Below, piece by piece: positions 44,975 through 54,710 of a stretch of DNA of 64,000 bases. The position numbers and the translations under genes were made by a program. Positions within the stretch are counted from its first letter, which is position 1. Each line of letters opens with the position of its first letter. The stretch covers positions 186,001-250,000 of the forward strand of contig NZ_JARDUB010000001.1 in the NCBI RefSeq assembly GCF_029360665.1. Reading direction: 5' to 3'. This stretch comes from Eudoraea chungangensis. Lineage in GTDB: Bacteria; Bacteroidota; Bacteroidia; Flavobacteriales; Flavobacteriaceae. The notes beneath the pieces were generated by a model. That model ran no database searches. It was not told the DNA's origin and saw only the letters and a program-made list of their open reading frames with translations.

Positions 44975-46354
44975 TTACTCAATAATTTCATCTCCAGCGA
45001 CCATCACACGTTCATTATCTTCTGCGCCATGAGTAAGGGCCTTGAGCTTTTTAATAAAAAGCCAGATAAGTAGTCCGAAAAATATACAGAAAACGGCGAT
45101 ACCTGTAAACACAGTATATTCGCCATACTGGGAAGCCGACTCCCCCAACAAACCAGCTAGCTTATTACCTAGGCCTGTTGTGGCAAAATAAAGTCCCATC
45201 ATTAAAGAGGCATACTTAGCTGGTGCCAATTTGGTCACAAAGCTCAAAGAAACAGGTGAAAGACTTAACTCACCAACGGTATGAAAAAGATATGCTAATA
45301 CTAACCAATACATAGCAGAAGAACCTGTTGCCTGATATTCCGCAGTGGCAGCAGTCATAAAGAGAAACCCAGTACCCATAATAATCAACCCTATTATCAT
45401 TTTAAACAAGGAAGAAGCTTCCTTCCCCTTCAGTTTTCTATTGGCCCAATAAGCAGCAACAACAGTACCAAGGGTTATAATAAAAAAGGCATTTAATGAT
45501 TGAAACCAAGAGGCTGGAACTTCCCACCCCAAAAGCATTCTATTGGTATAATCCTTTGCATAAATATTCATCAGTCCTCCGGCTTGTTCAAAGGCACCAA
45601 AAAAGACAATTACCATTAAGAAAGATAAAATCAAGACTATTACTCTGTCTTTTTCAATCTTGGTAAGAGGTCTTTTCAAGGCTTCTCTATCTTCTAATTT
45701 ATCGGACTTCCCTAAATACTCCCCAACTCCCTTAAGGTATTTTTGACCATAAACGAATTGTATTAGACCAAAAAGCATACAGATACCTGCCAGGCCAAAA
45801 CCATAGTGCCAACCATATACTTCGCCCACATAGCCAACGATCAAACTAGATAGAAAGGCTCCAACATTAATTCCTATATAAAAAATAGTAAATCCCTTAT
45901 CCCTTCTTATATCTCCTTTCTTATATAGTCCTCCCACCATTGTTGAAATATTGGGCTTTAGCATTCCAACTCCGGCGATAATAAAACCCAAGCCCGTATA
46001 AAATGCCCACATTTGTTCTATAGCTAACACACTATGGCCGATTACCAATAAAATTGCACCCAGAATAACTGATTTCTTCTGGCCCAGAAACCTATCCGCG
46101 ATAATCCCACCGGGGATGGATGCAACATAAACTAACATCGTGTACCAACCATAAAGTGCGAGTGCCTCCCCATTTGTCCATCCCAATCCTGGATTTAAGT
46201 CTGTAGTCTGTGTTACTAAGTAAAGAACTAATATGGCGCGCATACCATAATAAGAGAAACGTTCCCACATTTCTGTCATAAAAAGGACATAAAGGCCTAC
46301 TGGCTGCCCAAAAAGCTCCTTTTGATGTGCTGGTTTACTGCTTAGGTCTGACAT
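44975..46354 (-). CDS. Proton-dependent oligopeptide (POT/PTR) transporter, short form
   Basis: A 459-residue paralogue of the adjacent POT transporter, with EMWERFSYYG (near residues 28-37) and FYIGINVGAFLS (near 157-168). It is shorter mainly because it lacks the roughly 65-residue segment between DYTNR and ASWFQSLNAFFIITL that the other copy has. That gives a count nearer the basic 12 helices. It starts only 16 bp after the DPP-IV stop codon. Different helix content suggests different peptide preference rather than simple redundancy. Confidence 0.93.
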   Translation of the reverse strand: MSDLSSKPAHQKELFGQPVGLYVLFMTEMWERFSYYGMRAILVLYLVTQTTDLNPGLGWTNGEALALYGWYTMLVYVASIPGGIIADRFLGQKKSVILGAILLVIGHSVLAIEQMWAFYTGLGFIIAGVGMLKPNISTMVGGLYKKGDIRRDKGFTIFYIGINVGAFLSSLIVGYVGEVYGWHYGFGLAGICMLFGLIQFVYGQKYLKGVGEYLGKSDKLEDREALKRPLTKIEKDRVIVLILSFLMVIVFFGAFEQAGGLMNIYAKDYTNRMLLGWEVPASWFQSLNAFFIITLGTVVAAYWANRKLKGKEASSLFKMIIGLIIMGTGFLFMTAATAEYQATGSSAMYWLVLAYLFHTVGELSLSPVSLSFVTKLAPAKYASLMMGLYFATTGLGNKLAGLLGESASQYGEYTVFTGIAVFCIFFGLLIWLFIKKLKALTHGAEDNERVMVAGDEIIE

Positions 46355-46370
46355 ATTTTAGTTGGTTTAG

Positions 46371-48536
46371 TTATAAGTTAGATTTAATAAAGTTTGTCAT
46401 TTTGGTATAAAGATGCAAACGGGTGTTACCGGAATAAATCCCATGGTTCTTATCAGGGTAAATAGCCCATTCAAAATCCTTATTTGCCTGAATTAAAGCT
46501 TCTACCATACGCATGGTGTTTTGAACATGTACATTATCATCTCCAGAACCATGCACTAATAAATACTTTCCCTTCAATAATTCGGGATAACTCAAAGGAG
46601 AGTTATCATCATATCCCCCGGGGTTTTCTTGTGGGGTTTGCATAAATCTTTCCGTATAAATGGTATCATAAAAACGCCAACTTGTAACCGGAGCAACAGC
46701 AATGGCCATTTCAAAGACATCATTCCCCTTTAATAAACAGTTCGTAGACATAAAACCTCCATAACTCCAACCCCAAATTCCTGTTCTAGTCTCATCGATA
46801 TAAGGTAATTTACTCAACTCCTCCGCAGCAGCTATTTGATCTTCCACTTCATATTTTCCCAATTCTTTATACGTTAGCTTCTTAAAATCGCGTCCTTTGA
46901 AACCCGTACCCCTGCCGTCTACACAGACCACAATATAGTCATTAGAAGCCAGCATCTGAAACCAATAATCATTATTTCCATTCCATTTGTTTGCAACCCT
47001 CTGCGATCCTGGTCCGCTATACTGTGTCATAAACAAGGGATATTTCTTGGATGGGTCAAAGTTGGAAGGTTTTATCATCCACATATTTAGATCTTCACCA
47101 TTTATATTTATGGTAGAAAACTCTTTTTCTGGTAAATCGTACGACAAGAGTTTTGATTTTAACAGGCCATTGTTTACTAATACTTTGAGCTCTTCGCCTG
47201 TGGAAGTATCTATTAGACTTATTAGCGGTGGTGTTGCCGCCGAGGAATAACTGTTAATAAAATAGGTGAAATCTGTGCTGAATTCTCCAGAATTAGTGCC
47301 CGTTCTGGAAGTTAAACGTTCTTTATTCTTCCCTTTTAAATTAATTGAATAGACATCTCTATTAATAGAGCCATTTTCTGTAGACTGGTAGTATACCATA
47401 TTTTTCTTACGATTGAAACCGTAGTATTTAGTTACTTCCCAGGGTCCCATGGTAATTTGACTCAGGGGTTTCCCTTCCTGAGAATGTAAATACAAATGGT
47501 TAAACCCGTCTTTTTCGCTAGACCAAATAAAGCGATCATCTGGTAGAAAAGTAAGGTCGTCCTTTACTTTTACATATGCCTTATCTTTTTCATTATGAAG
47601 AAGTGATAATTTCTTGCTACTAGTATTATACGACCAAAGCTTTAGATCATTTTGACGCCTGTTGACAGTCTGAAAACTAAGATCTTGAGGGTTATTTCGC
47701 CACTGTATTCTAGGTATATAATAAGGATCGTTTAGGGCAATGTCCACGATATCTGTGGAGGATAGGTCATAAATATGTAAGGATACTTTGGCATTTTCCT
47801 CACCCGCCTTGGGATATTTAAACACCGACTGTGAAGGATATAAATTGGAACCGTAAATATCCATGGAAAAAACAGGGACGGAAGTTTCATCAAAACGGAG
47901 GTAGGCAAGTTTGGTGCCATCGGCATTCCATTGAAAAGCTCTGACCAAATAGAACTCTTCTTCATACACCCAATCCGCTATCCCATTAATGATACTATTC
48001 TTGATGCCATCAGTGGTTAATGTGACCGTTATCGAGCTTTTTAAATCATAGACATATAGATTATTCTCTTGGGCATAAGCAATCTTATTACCATCTGGCG
48101 AGAATGCAGGTTCCTGAATCTTTTCCTCAGATACCTGAGAGACTTGCCGGCTTACTAAGTCTAATACGTAGTATACCCCTTTGGTAGATCTGCGATAAAT
48201 ACTTTCTATTTCAGTTCCCAGTAGAATTTTTGTTTCATCCTTACTAAATTCATAGGTAGTAAAATAAGGAATGGCCATATTATCCTCTGAGCTAACTACA
48301 GTTTCAACCTTTTCGAGGCTTTTATAATTAAACTTTTCAATAGCGCTGATTTGGCTTGATGAATTAGAGTTCAATAGGGTATATTGCTCTCCATTATTCA
48401 TCGAATTAAAAGACTCCAATACTTCTTCCTGAAAATTTCCGGCCCATACTTCTTCTAGTCCAATTTGTTTTAACTGAGCCAGTCCAGAACTCACAAAACA
48501 CAATCCAAAAAACAGAAAAATAAATATCTTCTTCAT
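46371..48536 (-). CDS. Dipeptidyl-peptidase IV-like S9 family serine peptidase
   Basis: A 721-residue secreted prolyl peptidase that removes N-terminal X-Pro dipeptides. It has a signal peptide (about 1-20), an eight-bladed propeller domain (about 60-460) with YEEEFYLVRAF carrying the double-Glu that binds the substrate N-terminus, and a C-terminal alpha/beta hydrolase. The catalytic Ser is in GWSYGG, the Asp in GSGDDNVH and the His in DKNHGI. All key residues are present. It is the first of three minus-strand genes with two POT transporters, forming an apparent peptide-use operon. Confidence 0.95.
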   Translation of the reverse strand: MKKIFIFLFFGLCFVSSGLAQLKQIGLEEVWAGNFQEEVLESFNSMNNGEQYTLLNSNSSSQISAIEKFNYKSLEKVETVVSSEDNMAIPYFTTYEFSKDETKILLGTEIESIYRRSTKGVYYVLDLVSRQVSQVSEEKIQEPAFSPDGNKIAYAQENNLYVYDLKSSITVTLTTDGIKNSIINGIADWVYEEEFYLVRAFQWNADGTKLAYLRFDETSVPVFSMDIYGSNLYPSQSVFKYPKAGEENAKVSLHIYDLSSTDIVDIALNDPYYIPRIQWRNNPQDLSFQTVNRRQNDLKLWSYNTSSKKLSLLHNEKDKAYVKVKDDLTFLPDDRFIWSSEKDGFNHLYLHSQEGKPLSQITMGPWEVTKYYGFNRKKNMVYYQSTENGSINRDVYSINLKGKNKERLTSRTGTNSGEFSTDFTYFINSYSSAATPPLISLIDTSTGEELKVLVNNGLLKSKLLSYDLPEKEFSTININGEDLNMWMIKPSNFDPSKKYPLFMTQYSGPGSQRVANKWNGNNDYWFQMLASNDYIVVCVDGRGTGFKGRDFKKLTYKELGKYEVEDQIAAAEELSKLPYIDETRTGIWGWSYGGFMSTNCLLKGNDVFEMAIAVAPVTSWRFYDTIYTERFMQTPQENPGGYDDNSPLSYPELLKGKYLLVHGSGDDNVHVQNTMRMVEALIQANKDFEWAIYPDKNHGIYSGNTRLHLYTKMTNFIKSNL

Positions 48537-48672
48537 ACTTTATAAAAATATCCTTATTAACCTCCAAGTTTACTAATATTTTTACGATATAAATAGGAAA
48601 CATCACAAAATCTTAAAGGTAAAAGAATAGTCAAATAAGCTTTACTTAGCCAAGTCGTTTCTTGCTAATCCT

Positions 48673-48680
48673 TATCTTTG
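48673..48680 (+). promoter_or_regulatory. -7 promoter element (TATCTTTG) of the mevalonate genes
   Basis: Perfect TAnnTTTG match, 21 bp before the ATG at 48702. It contains the TTG at 48678, which is therefore not the start codon. Confidence 0.6.
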
Positions 48681-48701
48681 CAAAGACTAAATTGGATTTC
48701 T

Positions 48702-50021
48702 ATGACCCAACCAATCAAAGGTTTCTCCAAACTTTCTAAAGAACAGAAAATTGCATGGATAGGAGAAAACTACACTGAAAATGTGCAGAATACAAAAGAT
48801 ATTTTAAGGCAATATTGGAATAATGATCCAAAATTGCAGCAGCTACACGACGAGTTTATAGAAAATACCATAAGTAATTATTACCTCCCTTTTGGAATAG
48901 CTCCCAATTTCCTAATAAATGAAAGAATTTACGCCATCCCTATGGCTATAGAAGAAAGTTCCGTAGTAGCTGCAGCAAGTAAGGCGGCCAAATTCTGGTT
49001 AGACAGAGGGGGTTTTAAAGCGGAAGTAATAGGCACAGAAAAGGTTGGGCAGGTGCATTTTATTTATACGGGGAACTCAGAAAACCTCTTTCGTTTTATA
49101 GGAAAGATTAGGCCTAGTTTCTATGCAGAAGCCAAGTCTATCACCGAAAAAATGGAAGCTCGCGGTGGGGGAATATCCAGTATTGAAATAAAGGACAAAA
49201 CAGATCTTCTTCCCAACTATTACCAACTTCACTGCACCTTTGAGACTCTCGATGCCATGGGAGCCAACTTTATAAATTCTTGTCTGGAACAGTTTGCGAC
49301 CACCTTAAAAGCTAAGGCAGACAGGGATGGCTTTCTCAAAGAAGGTGAAAAATTAGAGATTGTAATGAGTATCTTGTCTAATTATGTACCTAACTGTCTG
49401 GTCCGGGCAGAAGTTAGTTGTTTGGTCTCTGATTTATCTCTAGACACTACAATTCCTCCTGAAAAATGCGCAGAAAAAATAGTACAAGCTGTTGGCATCG
49501 CCAATGTAGAACCACATAGAGCAGTAACCCATAACAAGGGAATAATGAATGGGGTAGACGCGGTTATACTTGCCACTGGAAACGACTTTAGAGCTGTAGA
49601 AGCCGGGGTTCATGCTTTCGCTGCAAAAGATGGAGGCTACAAAAGTTTAACCAATGCGAGCATCGAAGATGGAGTTTTCAGGTTTTGGATAGAAATTCCC
49701 TTGGCATTAGGCACTGTTGGCGGACTTACCAGCTTACATCCAATGGTACAACTAGCCCATGAAGTTTTACAATACCCCTCCGCAAAACAACTCATGGAAA
49801 TTGTTGCTGTGGCAGGTTTAGCGCAGAACTTTGCAGCATTGAGCTCCTTGGTTACTACAGGAATTCAGGAAGGGCATATGAAAATGCATCTTTTAAACAT
49901 TCTAAATCAGATGAAAGCGACGAAGGAGGAGAAAACTACCTTGGTATCCTATTTCAAGAATAATACGGCTACCCATAGTGCGGTAGTCGAGGCGCTTGAT
50001 AAACTGAGAGAGAATTTATGA
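48702..50021 (+). CDS. Hydroxymethylglutaryl-CoA reductase, class II
   Basis: A 439-residue HMG-CoA reductase of the class II (Pseudomonas mevalonii-like) type; in flavobacteria it serves isoprenoid synthesis through mevalonate. Catalytic residues can be placed: Glu in IEESSVVAAAS, Lys in NKGIMNGVDAV, Asp in ATGNDFRAVEAG and His in QEGHMKMH. I start at the ATG at 48702, because the upstream TTG is part of the promoter element. The stop codon overlaps the next gene's ATG (ATGA), so translation is coupled. Other mevalonate genes are not in the window. Confidence 0.95.
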   Translation: MTQPIKGFSKLSKEQKIAWIGENYTENVQNTKDILRQYWNNDPKLQQLHDEFIENTISNYYLPFGIAPNFLINERIYAIPMAIEESSVVAAASKAAKFWLDRGGFKAEVIGTEKVGQVHFIYTGNSENLFRFIGKIRPSFYAEAKSITEKMEARGGGISSIEIKDKTDLLPNYYQLHCTFETLDAMGANFINSCLEQFATTLKAKADRDGFLKEGEKLEIVMSILSNYVPNCLVRAEVSCLVSDLSLDTTIPPEKCAEKIVQAVGIANVEPHRAVTHNKGIMNGVDAVILATGNDFRAVEAGVHAFAAKDGGYKSLTNASIEDGVFRFWIEIPLALGTVGGLTSLHPMVQLAHEVLQYPSAKQLMEIVAVAGLAQNFAALSSLVTTGIQEGHMKMHLLNILNQMKATKEEKTTLVSYFKNNTATHSAVVEALDKLRENL

Positions 50022-50971
50022 AGAAGGTGTATTACAGTAATGGCAAATTACTTCTTAGTGGAGAATATGCAATCCTAGACGGTGCAATGGGCCTGGCTCT
50101 GCCTACTTCTTTTGGACAATCCTTAATAGTTTCCCCAAATAACTCCCCCGAGTTACATTGGGAAAGTATAGATGATAAGGCCAAGCTTTGGTATTCCTTA
50201 ACCCTCAATATGGCAGTTTTCTCCGCAGACGAATTAATGCACAATCAAGGGCATTATTTCAAAACCAAAGGGGATACTATTGGAGCTATTTTGCTACAAA
50301 TTTTGGGTGAGGCAAAAAAACTAAACCCTCACTTTCTTCAAAACGAGGGATACAAGGTCTCTACTGTTTTAGATTTTCCAAAGGACTGGGGACTAGGGAG
50401 CTCGTCTACCCTAATCAACAATATCGCGTCCTGGGCAGGGGTAGACCCCTTCCTTCTGTCTATAAACACCCTTGGAGGCAGTGGTTATGATATTGCCTGT
50501 GCTGGTTCAAACCTTCCTATAACCTATAGACTAGAGAATGAAACACCCAAAGTAGAAAAAGTAGACTTTGATCCACCCTTTAAAAATAAATTGTTCTTTG
50601 TATATCTCAACCAAAAGCAAAATAGTAGAGAAGGCATTAAGACTTATAGAAATAGATTAAAAAACACGCATAGCCTTATAACTAACGTCGACCAGATAAC
50701 GAATTCTCTGCTCAGCTGCAGGGAACTGTCCCTTTTTGAATCTCTTCTCCAGGAGCACGAGTTACTTATCGCCTCAGTATTACAGACAAAACCAGTAAAA
50801 GAAAAATTATTTAAAGACTACCAGGGCGTAGTAAAAAGTTTAGGAGCCTGGGGTGGAGATTTTCTATTGGCCACAGGAAGCGAAGCCTATTTAAAAAGAT
50901 ATTTCAATAACAAGGGTTATAAGACTATCTTGCCTTATTCGGAAATGATCTTACAAAAAAACCTCTCCTAA
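50018..50971 (+). CDS. GYDIA-type GHMP kinase (mevalonate pathway candidate)
   Basis: A 317-residue small-molecule kinase of the GHMP fold. The N-terminal strand SNGKLLLSGEYAIL binds substrate in mevalonate and phosphomevalonate kinases. The ATP loop is PKDWGLGSSSTLINN (about 123-137), and SGYDIACAGS (about 154-163) names the flavobacterial subfamily. Coupling to HMG-CoA reductase by a 4-bp overlap argues strongly for a mevalonate or phosphomevalonate kinase. Which of the two steps is not decided by sequence. The stop codon lies inside the loop of a terminator hairpin. Confidence 0.88.
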   Translation: MKKVYYSNGKLLLSGEYAILDGAMGLALPTSFGQSLIVSPNNSPELHWESIDDKAKLWYSLTLNMAVFSADELMHNQGHYFKTKGDTIGAILLQILGEAKKLNPHFLQNEGYKVSTVLDFPKDWGLGSSSTLINNIASWAGVDPFLLSINTLGGSGYDIACAGSNLPITYRLENETPKVEKVDFDPPFKNKLFFVYLNQKQNSREGIKTYRNRLKNTHSLITNVDQITNSLLSCRELSLFESLLQEHELLIASVLQTKPVKEKLFKDYQGVVKSLGAWGGDFLLATGSEAYLKRYFNNKGYKTILPYSEMILQKNLS

Positions 50972-50986
50972 TAGAGAGGTTTTTTT
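50955..50986. terminator. Bidirectional terminator between the GHMP kinase and PpiD-like genes
   Basis: A perfect 13-bp stem (50955-50967 with 50974-50986), A-rich then T-rich, with a 6-nt loop. It serves both convergent genes. The left arm lies in the last codons of the GHMP kinase gene, and its TAA falls mostly in the loop. Confidence 0.9.
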
Positions 50987-51003
50987 ATTATTTATAGGTC
51001 TAA

Positions 51004-53124
51004 CTAGTAAAAAGTAGCTCTGTTATCTTTTATCTCTGAATTTTCTTTTAAAGCTTCAAAAACACTAGCTGCGACCCTTGTTCCGTTTGCAGTTTGTACA
51101 GAATTTGCAAAGGTTGCATAATTTTCTAATGCCGGAGCTTCTTCTTTTTTAACAACTTCTACCATAAATACTCCAGTCTCTCCTTCAATTAAGGAAGAAG
51201 AACTTCCTTGATCCAGAGCAAAAGCAGTTCCAACGACCATAGATTCTCTTCCTGCACCTGGAATAATCGGATTTTTTACCGTCAGGGCAGAGGCATTGGC
51301 AATGGTTACATTATTTAAAGAGGCTATGTCTTCCATAGACTTTCCAGAATTAGCCTGGATTATTTGAGCGGCCTTCTTTTCTTTTCTAATCTTGGGCAGC
51401 ACTGTGGCAGAAGCATCTTCAACGCTCATTATTCCTTCTTCATAGGTAGCTGTTAATTGAACTACTGCGTAGCCATTTCCAATACTAAATCTCTTAATAT
51501 CTCCTATATTGGTTTCTTCGTTAAAAGCCCATTGAACTATATTCCTTTGGTTATCCAAGCCTGGCAAATTCTCATCCATTTGCTTTACCTTATTTACCGG
51601 TCTTACGAGTAGTTCCTTTTCTTTTGCAAGATCCGGGAAAGACATATCCGATTCTATAGCTCCCATTTCAAACTTCGTTGCGTCTGTAAAAAGGGTGTTT
51701 AAAGTTTCTTCCGATGCCTCAATTTCTCTGCTCAAGGTAGCCAGTTGCACTAAGTTTTCTTTGTCGTCTACCCTAACAATATGATAGCCAAACTCCGTTT
51801 CTACAAGTCCTATATATCCTACATCATTACCAAAGGCAAAATCGTTAAACTTAGGAGTCATCACGCCTTCCTGAAAATAGCCCAAATCTCCTCCTCTGGG
51901 TGCAGAGGGTCCATCAGAATTATCTCTTGCCAATTCTGCAAAAACTACATCTGCTTTTTTTGCTTCTTTTAAAAGCTCTTTAGCTTTTGTCTCAGCCTCT
52001 TCTTTTGTTCTGGAAATAGCAGGATTAGCTCTTTCTGCCCCCTCCCAGGTTATAAGAATATGGCTTGCCTTTACGGAACCGTTAGGCTTTTTGGCAACCA
52101 TTTTTGTAACCTTGTAACTATTGTTATCCTTATAAGGCCCATAGAGTTCCCCTATTTCCAAGCCCATTAAGCTGTCGGCGAATTTTATAGGCAAGTCTTT
52201 CTTAGATTTATATATTGTATCAAATTTGGTGTCAGAATTTCTATCGAGAAACGCGGCATTGTCCTTGGTATTTCTAAAGCCGGGAATAGTATCTGTAGCG
52301 TCGCGTTCTTCAAAATATTCTACCGTATCACTTAGTAATTTTTGTATATCCTCCTCTATTGCGGCTTCATCTTCTGCAGATGGCTTATCATCAAAATATA
52401 CAAACTGAATATCACGAGCCGGATCTTGTTTGTATATTTCTTTATGCGCCTTAACGTATTCTCCTATTTCTGCCTTAGAAATGATAAATGAGCTATCGGG
52501 AATTGAAGTATAGGGGACTCTAACATATCTAATATCTACTTTATCTGTAGAGAGTTTATAATCTAGTTCTCCTTCTTTCAAAGTAGCTCCTACCCCAGCT
52601 CTAATTAAACTGTAGTATGTCTGCTCCTTTGCACCTTGTATTATTGCATCTTCATCTTGCAGCCAATCCTGGTATTGTGCAGGCGCGTTAACACTGAGCT
52701 CTGCGATGAAATCTCTAAATTTCATTTCATCGAAAAATCCATTTTCATCTAAAAACTGCGGGTTTTGAGAAATCCCAGGGCTCGATTGAATTACGTTAAT
52801 AATTTGATCTTGCTCTATGGATATTCCCAGATCTTCAATCTGCTGTCCTAAGATTGTATTTCTTTCAACTTGGCTCCAAACCGAATTTACCAACTGCATC
52901 GAAGTCAAATTTGGCCCTCCTCTTCTGGAAGCCCTTTCAACTTTTCTTCTAAAATCGTCTATAGAAATTTCCTCTCCATTAATCTCACCCACCGAAGAAC
53001 CTACTTTTCCTCCACCAAGATCATTGCTAGTAAATATCCCAGAAATTACGAAGGCAAATAATGCCATCCCGATAATAAGGATTAACACCGTAGTACGTTT
53101 TCTAATATTCTCTAGAATTGCCAT
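51004..53124 (-). CDS. PpiD/SurA-like periplasmic peptidyl-prolyl isomerase
   Basis: A 706-residue membrane-anchored foldase. One N-terminal transmembrane helix (about 11-31) is followed by a SurA_N-type chaperone region (about 40-200), a parvulin rotamase domain (about 350-460, with ASHILITW and GGDLGYFQEG) and a second, more divergent PPIC-like C-terminal part. This is the PpiD layout, and it assists folding of newly exported proteins near SecYEG. It is the last gene of the minus-strand envelope cluster starting at coaX, 90 bp after the CorC-type gene, so it may have its own promoter. Confidence 0.93.
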   Translation of the reverse strand: MAILENIRKRTTVLILIIGMALFAFVISGIFTSNDLGGGKVGSSVGEINGEEISIDDFRRKVERASRRGGPNLTSMQLVNSVWSQVERNTILGQQIEDLGISIEQDQIINVIQSSPGISQNPQFLDENGFFDEMKFRDFIAELSVNAPAQYQDWLQDEDAIIQGAKEQTYYSLIRAGVGATLKEGELDYKLSTDKVDIRYVRVPYTSIPDSSFIISKAEIGEYVKAHKEIYKQDPARDIQFVYFDDKPSAEDEAAIEEDIQKLLSDTVEYFEERDATDTIPGFRNTKDNAAFLDRNSDTKFDTIYKSKKDLPIKFADSLMGLEIGELYGPYKDNNSYKVTKMVAKKPNGSVKASHILITWEGAERANPAISRTKEEAETKAKELLKEAKKADVVFAELARDNSDGPSAPRGGDLGYFQEGVMTPKFNDFAFGNDVGYIGLVETEFGYHIVRVDDKENLVQLATLSREIEASEETLNTLFTDATKFEMGAIESDMSFPDLAKEKELLVRPVNKVKQMDENLPGLDNQRNIVQWAFNEETNIGDIKRFSIGNGYAVVQLTATYEEGIMSVEDASATVLPKIRKEKKAAQIIQANSGKSMEDIASLNNVTIANASALTVKNPIIPGAGRESMVVGTAFALDQGSSSSLIEGETGVFMVEVVKKEEAPALENYATFANSVQTANGTRVAASVFEALKENSEIKDNRATFY

Positions 53125-53214
53125 TGTTTAGTTATTTTTAAATCAGTTTGCGAAATTAGTATTTTAGATTAAGAAATAAAAACATTCCTAGGCCTATCTG
53201 TTCCTGTTCTTATG

Positions 53215-54504
53215 CTAAACCTTATCTAAAATTTGAAGGGATACCAAATCGATTTTTGTGCTGGAGACTTCCAGGATATGAAAAACAAAATTTTCTATCC
53301 GGATCTCGGTATCTTTTTCAGGAATTTCTCCTGTTTCATTAACAATTAATCCCCCAAGGGTTTCATACTCTTCGCTTTCAGGAAGTTCTAATTTATATTG
53401 TTCATTGATATAGTCTACTTCCAGTCGTGCAGATAATTTAAATCTATTCTCAGAGATTTGTTCTTCAATTAGATCCGTAGTATCATGTTCATCTTCAATT
53501 TCTCCAAATAATTCTTCTACAATGTCTTCCACGGTCATAATACCAGAGGTGCCTCCATATTCATCAAGTACAACCGCAATACTCTTACGCTTTTTGGTTA
53601 ACACATTTAGAATATCCTGAATCAGCATTGTTTCTGGAACAAACTCTACAGGCAGTAAAATACTCTTTATCGTTTTTGGTTTTTTGAAGAGTTCGTAAGA
53701 GTGAATATATCCAATGATATTGTCAATAGTTTCTTTGTAGACAAGAATTTTGGACAAACCCGTTTCGGTAAAGAGTTTTGCTAAATTTTTGGGACTTTCT
53801 GAAATGTCTACAGCAATGATTTCTGTACGAGGAACCATTACTTCGCGCGCCTTTACCGCTGAAAATTCCAAGGCATTTTGAAAGATCTGGATTTCGGAAT
53901 CCAAGTCGTCCTCCTCTTTTACAGTCTCCATTTGCTCGGTTATATAGTCCCCTAGTTCCATCTTACTAAAAACAAGTTGTACCTGATCTCCTTCGGTTTT
54001 AAAAAATAGTTTTAAAATTATATCGGATACCCGGATTACAAAATCAGATAATAGAGAAAACAATACATAGAAAATATAGGCTGGAAGCGCCAAAATTTTC
54101 AGTAGAGAATTGGCGTAAATTTGAAACAGTACTTTTGGCAAGAATTCTGCCGTAATCAATATAACAAGGGTAGAAATAATGGTTTGGGTTAACAGACTAA
54201 AATTGGTGAACATCAGCTGAAGAAACGCACTATTGTTGGGCAACATGGTCTGAAACCAGTTCATAAGCGCTTCTCCCATAAAAAGTCCGTAGATAACAAG
54301 AGCAACATTGTTTCCAATAAGCATGGTTGCAATAAACTTGGAGGGCTTTTTGGTTAGCCGGTCTAAAATTTTAGCCAGCAGCCCATCTTGTTTCTTTTCA
54401 ATTTCTATATGGATTTTGTTCGCAGAAATAAAGGCTATTTCCATACCGGAAAAGAATGCTGAAAACAAAAGAGAAATAACGATAATGAAGAAACTCGAAT
54501 CCAC
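53215..54504 (-). CDS. CNNM/CorC (HlyC) family membrane protein
   Basis: A 429-residue inner-membrane protein with four hydrophobic segments of the DUF21/CNNM domain (about 1-190), a CBS domain pair (about 215-335, with VLDEYGGTSGIMTVEDIVEELFGEI at its end split as the family motif) and a CorC_HlyC C-terminal domain (about 345-425). Members move or sense magnesium and other cations. It resembles GldE in fold, but the sequence and context do not single it out as GldE. The start codon is GTG, sharing its G with the stop codon of the small gene upstream. Confidence 0.9.
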   Translation of the reverse strand: MDSSFFIIVISLLFSAFFSGMEIAFISANKIHIEIEKKQDGLLAKILDRLTKKPSKFIATMLIGNNVALVIYGLFMGEALMNWFQTMLPNNSAFLQLMFTNFSLLTQTIISTLVILITAEFLPKVLFQIYANSLLKILALPAYIFYVLFSLLSDFVIRVSDIILKLFFKTEGDQVQLVFSKMELGDYITEQMETVKEEDDLDSEIQIFQNALEFSAVKAREVMVPRTEIIAVDISESPKNLAKLFTETGLSKILVYKETIDNIIGYIHSYELFKKPKTIKSILLPVEFVPETMLIQDILNVLTKKRKSIAVVLDEYGGTSGIMTVEDIVEELFGEIEDEHDTTDLIEEQISENRFKLSARLEVDYINEQYKLELPESEEYETLGGLIVNETGEIPEKDTEIRIENFVFHILEVSSTKIDLVSLQILDKV

Positions 54505-54710
54505 TAGTTCTGCTGGTTATCGCGTTTGCGTTTTTCAAAACGATGTCTATAATTTCTTCGAAAAAGAAACATCCCTATAGAAACAATCCCGAAGAAAATA
54601 AAGATGTACGTACCCTCTCTATCAATATTCCAAAGTTCAAAAATTTTATAAACTGAAATAATTGCTACTGCCAAATACAAGTACTCTGTATACTTTAATA
54701 TTTTTATCAT
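54504..54710 (-). CDS. Small two-helix membrane protein between lptC and the CorC-type gene
   Basis: A 68-residue protein with two hydrophobic helices (about 8-25 and 34-50) and a strongly basic C-terminus (RRNYRHRFEKRKR). No family with a known function is recognised. Its ATG overlaps the stop codon of lptC (4 bp), and its stop overlaps the GTG of the CorC-type gene by 1 bp, so it is tightly embedded in the operon and surely expressed. A link to LPS export is inferred from position only. Confidence 0.82.
   Translation of the reverse strand: MIKILKYTEYLYLAVAIISVYKIFELWNIDREGTYIFIFFGIVSIGMFLFRRNYRHRFEKRKRDNQQN

Noticed and set aside
53215-54504. Calling the CorC-type protein GldE
   Set aside because: GldE shares the CNNM-CBS-CorC layout, but nothing in the sequence or the neighbourhood is specific to it.
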